DNA of 64,000 nt, from assembly GCA_030737875.1 (NCBI GenBank), contig CM060926.1, forward strand, positions 165,625,079-165,689,078, read 5' to 3'. Below are positions 35,160 through 46,438 of this stretch, one piece after another. The first letter of the stretch is position 1. Each line of letters starts with the position of its first letter. This stretch comes from Allium sativum. Taxonomy: Eukaryota; Streptophyta; Magnoliopsida; Asparagales; Amaryllidaceae. The notes below the pieces were generated by a model. That model ran no database searches, was not told the origin of the DNA, and worked only from the letters and a program-made list of their open reading frames with translations. The position numbers and the translations under genes are program-made.

Positions 35160-36433
35160 TAATGTGTGGGGACTAGTGTGTGTGTGTGGGTATATAATGT
35201 GTGTTCATGTGTTGGCTTACTACCCACCTTGAGAAGGTCTTAAGTGGCTGACTTCCTTCTTATATATTTTGGGTTTTAAGTGTTTAGGACTAGGCCCGTT
35301 ACGAAGGATTATTCCTTGGATTTGGGCTAAAGTGATGGGACCCTCCCTTATTAGATTTGAAGTGGTATATGGGTCCCCCTTCTCTAAAGTGGTCCATGGG
35401 TCCCCCTTCTCTAAAGTGGTCTAGTCACGGCGATAGCGGAGTGGGGTAGTATAGCCGAATGTCCACTTTCTCTAGGAGCTATGTAAGGGCCCACCTAGGG
35501 ATGAGTTTAGTATACGTGGGACGTAGCATGCAATTTAATTAACCACAATCTATAGGAAGTCCTAAGGGCATAGGTTTACTACCGTAACATCAGTTAAGTA
35601 GTAACATGAGGCGTCCGCCGAAGACATCTTAAATAGCGATATTCGGGCCTTCCCTAAACCGGTACTAAGCGACGAGGTACTACTTCTCATATTACTTGTG
35701 AGAACATATATATATATATATATTTATGATGTTGACGTGTTAGGACAGGGTCTTAAGTGTCTAAGGTACGCCTTAGGGTCATAAGAGATTATAGGAATCC
35801 ACCCTTAATAAATATAATAGAATGAGCCTTAAGTGACCGAGAATGTCCACCTCCTTGGGTCTTAACTGATCGCTGATCCACCCTAAATACATTAATGAAG
35901 GTCTTCAGTGATTTTTTCGGATCCACCTCATTAATTAAAATATACCCTTATGCGTGCATGCTTGCGTGCTTCGTAGACATACTTTGAAGTATATAACCTG
36001 CCAAATTTAGAGTATAGTCTTTAAAAACATGTTATTTTCATTCTTGTTCTGACCCCTCTCCTTAACATACCCAACATGTTAGTAAGTGAAGCTTGGCATG
36101 ATGGACGAGACAATGATGGAGTCATAAGAAGGCAACGAGACTATTATTATGTTATTAGATGTTATTGCTCTTTTATTGTTGGAAGCACCTGATGGTGAAT
36201 AATGATGATGTACCATTGTAAACATGTGGATTTGTTATTTTGTGTATTTAACATGTGGTTATTGAATAAATGGTACATCTTATTTTGATTATTATATTTC
36301 TCGTTCTGCTGTGTGAATCTCGTTATATTATTTTATTATTCTATGCAAATGCAAATCCTTACAGGAAGCAACAACCAGTTTAGAGTGCCTCTAAGTTTTA
36401 ACGGGCCTTTTCTGGTTCCGGGCGGTTGTTACA

Positions 36434-37682
36434 GGTTACCTCGGTTAACTAAAGCCATGATGATATTCTAATTGTAAGGGCTTAGGGAATTTAAAGAAAG
36501 AGCTGAAATAAACAGATAGATCATTAACAAAAAAAATAAGAACTAGCAGTGACAACCGAAAATCAAGAAAACGCATGGGAAACTGTAAACACTCGAGAAA
36601 GTGGGGAGTAGCACTTGACTAAAAATAAATGGTTATCCCACTTTATGGGTCAAGTAGTTGTATCGGAGATTAGATTGCTTGGATGTGGATTCATCCGATA
36701 GAAAATGTGACCTTAGATTTCATTACTCTTACAAGGACATGCAAGGTAATGAAGAGCTTTAGTACTAAGAGACCCCGGCCTTGGCTCCCAGACAATAACC
36801 TCCAAGAAGTATAAATAGGTATAGACGTTAGGAAGTAACTGAAGGGGAAACATGTAAATGCTCCAAGAATCTCAAGATGAAATCAAGAAAAGGAATGATA
36901 CCTCCATTCCATAAATGAAATGGACTATAAGAAAAAAAAACTAGTGGGAGGCGAAAATATTTTGTCAATAGAGCCATATAAAGTAGCCTCAGTCTCGAAA
37001 ATTCCAAATTTCTCAAGAATAAAGTTCACTTCTGTCTGTGTAGTTGGGTCAGAACGAACTTGTTGATCTTTTTTGCCCTGTGACCCTTATGGACTGGTGC
37101 TTGTCTTTTTAATTAATTTTCTTTTTGTTTGCTTAAAAGATTCCATTTTCCTATCAAGAAATATAGTTCTTAAACTCTAGAAGTCTAAATATGTATGTAA
37201 TAATAATGGAAAAAATTTAAAGGTATTGAGGTAAATTAAAAGTGGGTCCGTTCAAGAGTCAATGCAATACTAAATCGTCCATCACATTGATACAAGAGGC
37301 GATTGATATATGCTATGTTTTAAAAGCTATTTTACCAAATCCATAAACATTAGAGCTCAAATAATAATTTGATGGTTGCTAAGGGTTTTGGTATTCTATT
37401 ACAAGTCATAAGAAATTAAGAGCATAGGGCAATAAAGCAATCAAAGACAATTTTTAGAGTGTGTTTTGGAGCTTAAGGGTTTTTAAATTGTAAAGTTTTA
37501 AGCCCATGCCTTGAGATTTCCCTAAATCTTCAAAGAATAGACAAATAGGAGCTTTGAATTATTTAGTACAATGTCTTGAAATCACTTGAAATTCAAAAAA
37601 TGCAAACCCTTCAAAGGAAAAGGCTTCAAATTGACCTTTGAGCCTCGAAACCTTTTAGGATCAAAGCGTAAGATTCGCTCGT
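36434..37682. other. Unassigned intergenic DNA
   Basis: AT-rich sequence to the right of the D LTR. I see no gene, element boundary or repeat that can be supported; short open frames have no recognisable content. Confidence 0.5.
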
Positions 37683-40190
37683 TGAAAATATTAGTATTAT
37701 GAGTAATGGTTTTGATGACAATAACAAGAGTAATAATACAAAATATAAATATTAATGTTACTAATGTTTATCTATATACTTATTGTATGTATAACGTATG
37801 ATACTTACGAATGCTGATAATGAAGACTATACAATATCAAGTATATATTCAAAATTATGATTCTGATATAAAGATTCAAGAGTTAGAGATTGAGGACTCA
37901 TGAGAACCGAGGAGTTCAAGATCTCAAGATGCTCCAGATGAGCATAGAATGTTAGAATAGATATTAAAAATTTGATAGCACTTGATCTCCTTTTCAAATG
38001 ATTTTCAAAATATTGTTTTCAAAATGATAAGTTTTCAAATCATTTTTATTCCAAACCTTTTATATTGTTAAATACTTTGGTTTTATGAATTCTTATATGT
38101 TTATGTCCCTACCAATTTTATTACACCTTTAAATAGTTTTATATGTTATATATGCATTGCATGTAATGTTTTATATTAAGTATTTCAAAAATTATTTTTT
38201 AAAGTTATATTAAGTTTATTATGATTGAAATATATATAAACTAACTTCAAATGATTTTACAAACTTTTATATTATTTTATAGAAGCATATTTTTATAAAA
38301 TCATTTAAATAAATGAAATTATAAATTATTTTATAATGAATAATTATATAGCGGCGGGGCTGATTTCTGGCTAGATAGCTTGGTTGGTTTCTTTCTTGAC
38401 ACTCCCCCTCCATGTTCAGTCGTTAAGGAGAAATGATGTAAAGCTTGGAAACTTCGTGGAGGTCTCCATGTTAGGTTTAGACGATCTACGTTTTAAATGA
38501 AATTTTTTCTTCTGGAAAAGCGGCTTTATGTCCTCAATATTGAGCTTTTAATTATAAGAGGGAAGCCTTTTATAGTAACTCCTTGGAGCCCATCTGTTGA
38601 CAGAACCAGAGAGCATGTCCTCTCCATCCCGGTATGGGATTATTTCTCGCACCTCCCCTCTGTATTGGAATCTCCTGTAGATCTGAACTGGTTATTTAAT
38701 TATATTGATAAGCTTAGATTTTATGATGCTAACATAGTAGCCAGAGATAAGCTGTTCTATGCCAAAGACCTAATATAAATATCCCCTGACAAGCCTCTTC
38801 CTGAGACTATTAAAGTTAGATTTGCAGATGACTATGTGGTTGAGGTGAGAGTGTGCTATGGTTGGAGACCTGATTTTTGTTCCTTATGCCACTCCTTTGG
38901 TTACATTTACGCTTCTAGTACTTAGAAACCATCAGATTCCGCTCATATTCCCCCTTCTAAAACAGATCCACTGCCACGCCTTTCTGTTGTGAAATGGATC
39001 CAGAAAGTTCGATTGTCAGTTGCCATTCCAAACACTATTATCCATCAACCTGCTCAGCAGATTGATGATCCAGTGGTAGAATAAGTTGCTCCTTCTGTGA
39101 AGTCTTCGACTTGTGAAGACATCTACCTGTGCTCGATGGTCATTCATGGATTCATGATAGTTCTGGGATGAGATATTAGCCCTCAGAAGACATGCATTAT
39201 AAATATATAACTAACATTTATGATGATTTTAGGAAGTTGGTATATCGGGTAGTGGGGAATGGTTTTGAGCTCATTGAGGAGGGTGAAGTAGGTAAGATGA
39301 ATAGGCCCCTTTTCTATGATATTACTTGGGATCAGGTTGTGGAATTTCGTAGTCTAAGCTAATGTTTTGTTCCTAACCTTGCTATAATTTTTTCAGAGTA
39401 TGTTGATGCTATAGGATCAAGTGATGACTCTAGTTATTCCAATTTTTTTGGGGACTAACACTATTATATTTAGTAGCTGAAGATCTCTGCTTCACTCCGG
39501 TTTTTTCATTATAGTGTTTTGGCACTTCAAACCAGCTTGTAGTAGTTAGACAAAGTGTCTAACTTCTGTCCTCTCATGTATTCATTTATTAGTTATAATA
39601 AAAGTGGTTGCAGGCACTATAAAACCGGCTTAGCTCTACTATTTTTTTTAAAAAGGGATATGTTGGCATATTCATATACGGTATGCCTACATATTGGCTA
39701 GTTTTAAAAAAGAAATCAATTTTCAATAGAAGTGTCTATTATTCATGTCTCTTTAGGAATGGACATATTTATCGGTTTCCCATGAATATTTAAGTTATAG
39801 ATGAATTTTCAACTTCATTTTCTTCATTTCTAAGTGTTTTCTGTCCCCTCTCTCATTTTCTTAGAAAATCTTAACCACATTCTATTGAATTTCAACCAAA
39901 ACCATACATCTCTGATTTGATTATCTACTATTCTCTTATCGTGATCTGGAGATCAAAGCGCATTTCAAAGTTATATGAGCAAATGTAATCAAAGATTAAA
40001 AGATTTGAGTATGTACAAAATCTCCCAAACCAAAAGCACTGATTATGAAGGCGTGTCGGTAGTATCAAAAATACACAAGTTATGATTATGCCTTGAAAAT
40101 CAATCAGTTGTGCTTAATCGTCGGTAAACTATATGACTCTACCCAAAGGTTGAAATTCTAGATAGTATGTCTTGCATCCTTGAAATTAAA
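37683..40190 (+). mobile_element. Copia (SIRE/Maximus-like) LTR relic, plus orientation, split by LINE relic
   Basis: The start (ttatgagtaatggttttgat, then acaaaatataaatattaa) matches, in reverse orientation, the start of the LTR relic ending at 42651; later blocks (actcatgagaacc, gttcaagatctcaagatg) also correspond. It is interrupted by the LINE relic at about 38345-39655, and resumes with a ggacata...cttcattttcttcattt stretch also found in the reverse copy. The right boundary is approximate; a copia gag relic follows. Confidence 0.5.
38345..39655 (+). pseudogene. Second LINE ORF1-type (DUF4283/zinc knuckle) relic
   Basis: An open stretch at 38497-38778 reads GKPFIVTPWSPSVDRTREHVLSIPVW-like, then DLNWLFNYIDKLRFYD and ARDKLFYAKDLI, typical of plant DUF4283 proteins. 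It ends in a TAA where the reading clearly continues (ISPDKPLPETIKVRFADDYVVEVRV). The knuckle is destroyed (CSLCHSFGYIYASS: His and last Cys lost) and further stops follow to about 39370. The end near 39655 is approximate. Related to the ORF at 1-1200 but a different subfamily. Confidence 0.75.
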
Positions 40191-40294
40191 GTTGTACTGC
40201 TGATTAGAGTTACCCTACATTTAGTCTCGCATAGACCCATATAGAAGGTCAATAGTAATTCCTAGTTATTACAAATATCAGTTATTTATAATGA

Positions 40295-40875
40295 ATGGTT
40301 TTTCGAAATTAATAGGAATAGATATTTGTAATATCACACAAATTGACTATCCTAAGTTTAAGACAAATTTTGCACATTGGACTGCTGATCAAAGATAGTT
40401 GCACAAAGTAACTTTAAGTCCATGAATATATTATTCTGTTCATTAGATGGAAATGAATTTAATAGAGTGTCTGTTTGTAAGTCTGCATTTGGAATTTGGA
40501 GAACTTTGCAAATTTACACACAAAAGAATAAAAGTTAAACAAACTAAGATTTTCATGCTAACAAATCAGTTTTAGTTTATTTAAAATGATTCCAAATGAA
40601 TCCATACCTGATATGTATAATAGATTTCAAAATTCAACACATTCACTTACCGTGTTAAGTAAAAGTTTTTATAAAGAAGATCAAGTTAGAAAAATCCTAA
40701 ATTCACTTAATCCTGAATGAGATCAAAAGACTCTAGAAATTAACGAGACTAACGATATCAGTAGACTAAAAATTGAAGAGTTAATCGGTAATTAAATGTC
40801 TTTTGAAGCATAAATAATGGGTATAAGAGAAAGAAAACCAATAAAGAAGAAATCAATAGACTTTGTTGAAATAAC
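40295..40875 (+). pseudogene. Ty1/copia gag relic (UBN2-type)
   Basis: Read across frames, the segment shows blocks typical of UBN2-type copia gag: KVKQTKIFMLTNQF, a P-(N)-ESIPDMYNRFQ-like block, an EDQVRKIL-SLNPE-like block and KIEELIGN. Many stops and shifts; no zinc knuckle, protease, integrase or RT follows before 41300. Confidence 0.65.
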
Positions 40876-41299
40876 AATCATTCATGTCATGAAGTTTTAG
40901 AAAATTTCTGAAATATAGAAGGAACAGTATAATTTAAAAAGAAATGATAATAAGGACCCAAAAGATGAAAGCGTCATTTAAAATGGCATCAGATGTAATG
41001 TGCACATATGAATGCATATTTATATTCACATGATTATTCTTGATTTAAATAATTACATATCATAATAGGGTATTTTAGCATGTCTTGAACAAAAATACAT
41101 AAATATTTTCACGTCATTACACAGTTATATACACAAGACGAAACAGTCATTTTTATGCATGAATTAAATTGAAGAAAAATTACTTGTGTGAGGAATAGAG
41201 ATTGTGGATCTTTAGGCTCGATTAAAACTAAATGGAGGATGAATAGTGTTTAATGAATTATATGAATTCTTTTGAAATTAAACACAAACAAATGCAATT
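40876..41299. other. Unassigned degraded DNA
   Basis: AT-rich, no supported feature; probably further copia leftovers. Confidence 0.35.
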
Positions 41300-42127
41300 C
41301 AAAGTCACAAAAACAATCACAGAATTAGGCATACATGAAAACAGTAAAGAAAAGCAAAGGAAAGAACATATCAGAATTTTATACTTGTTCAGAGTTACCC
41401 TACATCTAAATCCCACACATTCTTATGCTGATACATTTCCAAATATAATGTCGGGATTACAACCCTCGATTTTACAGGCCATAAGGTACACCAAACTATT
41501 TCCAGAGTATTAAAAGAATCAATTGATTTACCAGGCTACGATCACACCTAGATGACTCTACCAGGCTAAAGTCACACCCAACCGATTTACCGACCATAGT
41601 CATAGCGTTTTACATTATTTGATGGATAAAGAGATATGATATGATCCTATTGAATGCAAATGATTGTATAACTTGAATAGCATTAAGATCCTTGAGAGAG
41701 AATGATAGAGAATCAAACAAGAGAAAATCGGGTTTGATTCACTGAAGATTTTGGACGAATTTTGTTAAGAATATTTAGAAGTTGAGAGTAGAGAAGGAGT
41801 GAAGGAAGGATGAAAAAGTGATCAAAAATTTGTTGAAAACATGTGGTATTTGTAGGAAATAGACAGTCATGTCCATTCGTGAAGCAGCATGATGGATATG
41901 CACTTCTTTTTTTATTTTGATTTTTTAATTTAGCTATCATCACGTCGACATGGAGAGATGGGGTATGTCGACAAGTCCATGCATACTTTGAAGATGGATT
42001 TTGTTAGAAAATTGATTTCTATTATAAAACTTGTCTAAATAATTATGAGACTTGTAAATTATTTTGGATATGTTTTAAATAGTAAAACTTGTTACAAAAT
42101 TTTAGAAATAAAAATTTGAAATATTAA

Positions 42128-42160
<33 letters not shown>

Positions 42161-42651
42161 AAGAAATATATATATTAGAATATAAGAGATTATAAAAAAA
42201 TTAGAATATAATTTTTGAGATTGAGGCTAAAACATTAAAATCACACGATGATCATTTGAAAAATATTTTGGAATTAAAAGTAATATATTTAAATCAAGAA
42301 ACGATTTCAAAGCAAGGCTAAATAATTTAAGAAATAAAATTGAATTTGAGTATAAAATATTTAAAACAGGAAAGATTATTTCAAAAGATAGTTTTGGAAA
42401 TAAAGATTTAGTGCTACTATAAGTTATAATCTAGATTTATTTCTTATCTTGATGTCTTGAAATCTTGAAACTTATGAGTTTTCATTCTTGGTTTCTCCAA
42501 TCTTGAATATTTCATACTATACAGTTTTCATTCTTTATTACCTATATATATAACACTTGCATACACACATATGTACAAGAATGTTAATATTTATATTTTA
42601 TAACAAGTCCTATGGTTGTTGCCATCAAAATCATTATTGTAGAAGCTAACA
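41300..42651 (-). mobile_element. Copia (SIRE/Maximus-like) 3' LTR relic, minus orientation
   Basis: On the minus strand the LTR starts TGTTAGCTTCTACAATAATG right after a classic SIRE-type tract (ATCATCAAAAAGGGGAGAT, 42652-42670). Homologous to the relic at 37683. The lower boundary is uncertain. The 86-codon open frame at 41253-41513 is inside it and not recognised as a gene. Confidence 0.65.
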
Positions 42652-42670
42652 ATCTCCCCTTTTTGATGAT
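42652..42670 (-). promoter_or_regulatory. SIRE-type polypurine tract
   Basis: ATCATCAAAAAGGGGAGAT on the minus strand, flush with TGTTAGC. A second tract, TTGATGACAAAAGGGGGGAA at 42781-42800 (minus), lies about 130 bp upstream, an arrangement known in this clade. Confidence 0.75.
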
Positions 42671-43484
42671 GAGAACCTAGGTCTATAAAAATATACTCCA
42701 CGAAATTCTGATTCTACTCCTGAATCCCCCTTTCACCAATTGCTCCCTTTAAGTATATGCCTAACTAACCTACTTAATAATTCCCCCCTTTTGTCATCAA
42801 TAAAAAATAACCTAAACTAAGTAACTCCCTATGACTATGCACCGTATAGCGTAATACTATAATATAGTAGAATATAAATGAGATAAATAATGATATGAGT
42901 AAAATATAGTAAGGTAAATTTGAGGGATATCATAACCAATCAATCGAACCACACCAGTGTTAATTATGTCACACGCTATGTTCAAATCATTCCAATCAGA
43001 ACAATTCAAACGAAATCAAATAATATATGTCAATTCAAACATTTCTTGATCTTCAAATCATCCTAAAAACTATAAAGCTCTTCATTAAACTAATACTAGA
43101 AGAACTATATAAAATAATGAAATGTGAAAAACATGAATCCATACACGCACACCAAATCCAATAATATTAATCATAATCATATTTAATTAAGTAAAACATA
43201 TCCAACCAAACATATTCAAAATATACTAAATCTAATCACGTCAAACACAACAAGCCAATAAACTAATCAAATAAAACAAGTCAATTAAGTCAAAAAAATA
43301 AATCAATTCAATCAAGTCAAAGAATTCAAACAAATCAAAAACTAACAATCTGATACTTCTAAGACAACAATAAAAAAATTACCTCTAAATAAAATAAATT
43401 TTCTAATTGAGGAGTTAAAATTAGTATGTAAAGCTGTATACATGTGTGTAATATGTTGTTTATAATGCAGTATGAAATGTATAT
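42671..43484 (-). other. Degraded 3' internal end of the copia element
   Basis: AT-rich; holds the second polypurine tract and no readable pol domain. Cut off by LTR E at 43485. Confidence 0.4.
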
Positions 43485-46094
43485 TGTAACAACCCAAATC
43501 CCGACATACCGGTTTTTTTTTTCAAAAATCCCAATCTATCAAAACTTGAGTTGGTTGTCTGGTATCCTACAGAAAAGACAGAGATATAAAATATATCAGA
43601 GCTCAGAAAACATCTCACAGCGGAATGGAATAAAATATAACATAATCAAATATAGCCTTACCAAGGTAATAATACTTCCCAAAAGCTATTATATCTTTGC
43701 CACAAACCTATCCTATAAGTGTGTTATGAGGAGGGGGTCAGAACACAAATTCTGGTGACTGGACTAAATTGCACAATCTAAAATAACTCTACATACACTG
43801 TTCAGTTATGTTACTTATTTATTAGGTTGTTTGGGTTAGTAGCACTCAAGGCTTTGCACACATGTCGTACCCATCTACCTCCCAGTAGATTAACCTAATA
43901 TAGCATATATGTAGTTACCCCCAATATCAAGGTACTTCCCATGGTGTCCTTCTCGCAAGATCTCCGCCGTCATGCCATGGAAGTGCATGAAACTCTCATC
44001 CTACGCCTGAACAATGTACGAATCTACATAAAACTATGCCATGCATGTAACTCTAATCCTACACCAGAGTGACGTACAGATCTCCATAAACTACGCAACA
44101 TACATAACTCTAATCCTACTCCGGACCGACGTACGGATCTCTATAATACTACGCCATGTTTCGCACAGAACTACCATCACCATGCTACGTAAGAGCACGG
44201 ACCACCATATCCAAACTCCGCGGACAATTAAGATCTTAACATAGAGTAATGCCCTAGCGTCTATGATACACCACCCGGTGCGGCGTGCACGTATCCTCAC
44301 ACATACGTACTGTCTAATGTACCCTAAGTTTCGCAATACGACTGCATATGAATGCATGGAACTCGGTCGGAAGCTTTTCCATATTTGTATAAGTCTGCTA
44401 AAGAGGCCTAAAGTACAAATATCTAAACTATGGTCTGCATTTTTATGGTGTCTACGGTCCCACCTCAACCCCTCCCTCAACCAGTGATAGAGTAGATCAA
44501 GAGATAAGTGACGTTCCCATTGCAAACAATCCACATTCAAATTGGCATGTCCCACAACTAAAGTCTCGATAGTGAAAAATCGTTTGTCTGTAGGTTTAGC
44601 TCTAGTCTTTCCGTGTCACACTGACTTCCAATGACAAATAACCGATGATTACTATGCTTTATTTGGTCCTAACCAGCCTCTTTGTAGGCAAATCATCAAA
44701 TCACCCCAATGTCATACCGCCACAGCATTATGACTGCCAAACTACCGTTGTAGTCAAGGTATATTCACCTGGTGGTATGACGCAGACCCAACCTCTGCGA
44801 GTATAGTCTGAGCATACACCGCAACAAAGGACCAAAACGGAGTACCCGACCACGTCTCTCGGTAGTCGCGTGCTTCCTTCCAGTCCCATAGAGACAACAA
44901 GTAGAATATCAGTAGAGTAATCAGATGGACATGCTCCTCTCATACCTCTAGACACCACGATGATCTACCCCGTTGGTTTCTTCACCTTCAGACGAGCGGA
45001 CTGGTCCAAGCGCATCACATTAACGTATTACTAGACCCTATGTCTAAACATTTCCTTATGCGCTTATTCTACCTCATCCGATTTCTAGTTAACTTGGTTA
45101 TTTCCAATCATATTAACTTCTTATTCAAGTTGCCAGTTCTCTCCGAGCCCCTTATATCTCTAATGAATGGACCCTTCTCTCTTATTAATTTCAGTTATAT
45201 AACTTCACCCATTTAAGTTCATTAATAAACCCATAACATGTTATTCTCTAGATTGTAATTCAAGGTTTTTAATCTACAATCATTATTATCCGGTCATTCA
45301 TCGTCCATTTTCGGGTTACAATAACATGTTCTATTTAATGTGTTATTAAGTAAATCCTATCACAATCAACAGGTTTCCATTTAACATATTATTACTTAAT
45401 TTATAATTAATTATAACTTATTTCATTCCATAAGTCTTCTTACTTCATTCAGTCTTATGCCGCTTGAGTCGGCTTCTGCTTATTACTAATTTCTTTTACT
45501 AGACTTCATAATTCTCTTTTATAAGTTTACCAATAATAAGCCAACTTCATTCTTTTTCATTAACCATGACTTAGTTTAATACAACCTCTTGTTTTTATTT
45601 ACTTATTTGCTTAGTTATCTTAAACTAAGATTTTTCAAAAAGTTTCTTTCCATTTATTGTTTCCTATATTATAATTTCCACTTGTCCCTGGGACAAGCAT
45701 GCCTACTATCTCCCATTCATTCATTCATGGTTAATCATAACATTCCCTGTTCATTCCAATTCTTATATTGTAATTTCAGCTAGTATTGTTTACTTATTAA
45801 CTTAGTTGTTTTAACTAAGGCTTATTAATAAGTTTTCATTTTTTTATTAATTATAATACATGTTATAATTCCATTTATCCCTAGGACAAGCCTACCTATT
45901 ATACAACATTCTCATTAATGTAATTAATTATAAAAGGTTATTATTATTCCCCTTTCATCTTTAGTCTCGTTAGGTTCCATAATATGAACAAATTTTTACA
46001 TTTGTAACATTTAACTCTTTATTGTCTTGTGAATTATTCACACATTCCATTTATGTACATATATTTATATATATGTTTAAGCATTAGACCCCTC

Positions 46095-46162
46095 AATTTG
46101 ACCAATTGTGGATGCTGGATTTGTCGGGCTATTCCGGGCAGGCTTCTACCATAAGTCGAATT
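46095..46162. ncRNA. Candidate structured hairpin E
   Basis: Arms AATTTGAC-caa-TTGTGG and CCATAA-GTCGAATT pair over 14 positions with two G-T pairs and a 3-base bulge. The loop holds ctggatttgtcgggctattc then cgggcag, matching A1/A2. Confidence 0.45.
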
Positions 46163-46433
46163 TAACGTCGTGTCTCAGTGTGATTGCAATTTCCTAATTA
46201 CTATAAATTTTCCATCCAATTTAGGCATATCTATTCTCCCAAATTTTACTATAATTATATTTACAACCTTTTGGCATAATAATATTCTTAAGCAAATGTT
46301 CTAGTTTATCGTAAATTCCATAATTACAGTACTTACAATAATTTCTCATTTAGACAGATGTTTAAATGAAAACAGGCTTATATGACATAAATGTTCTCAA
46401 CAGATTTAACTCTAATTACCATAATTATTCGCA

Positions 46434-46438
46434 ACTTC
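46434..46438. repeat. Target-site duplication of element C (acttc), left copy
   Basis: Repeated at 62923-62927. Confidence 0.85.

Larger units (their letters stand above)
3922..36433 (+). mobile_element. Element D: old degraded Ty3/gypsy chromovirus, host of nested insertions
   Basis: D is reconstructed from three blocks in one order and orientation: RNase H to integrase (3922-5258), integrase C-terminus, chromodomain-like tail, polypurine tract and LTR start (16944-18109), and the rest of the 3' LTR (33434-36433). Element A splits the integrase and element B splits the 3' LTR, both with 5-bp target duplications. D's upstream half (5' LTR, gag, protease, RT) is absent, as LTR F abuts it at 3921. 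D is full of stops and frameshifts and is the oldest gypsy copy here. Its LTR and coding style place it near A (Tekay/Del-like chromovirus, inferred). Confidence 0.85.
33434..36433 (+). mobile_element. Element D 3' LTR, second part
   Basis: Continues from 18109 and ends GGGCGGTTGTTACA. Contains a TATA box, a donor-like site, two relatives of the A hairpins and short duplications (tgggtcccccttctctaaag twice at about 35370-35425). No coding frame recognised. Confidence 0.85.
43485..46438 (-). mobile_element. LTR E, lower part (Ty3/gypsy, minus orientation)
   Basis: Starts TGTAACAACCCAAATCCC on the plus strand, i.e. the 3' end of a minus-strand LTR. No primer-binding site flanks it, so it is a 3' or solo LTR; any internal region would lie right of the window. 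Related to A by the hairpin region and the cgtgtct tail. Split by C at 46438. Confidence 0.7.

Noticed and set aside
36828..37016. Short frame in the unassigned region right of D
   Set aside because: No recognisable domain, codon pattern or promoter; chance open frame.
44091..44555. 154-codon minus-strand frame in LTR E
   Set aside because: No domain; the region aligns in style with the repeated tract of the A LTR and the overlapping frames on both strands look accidental.
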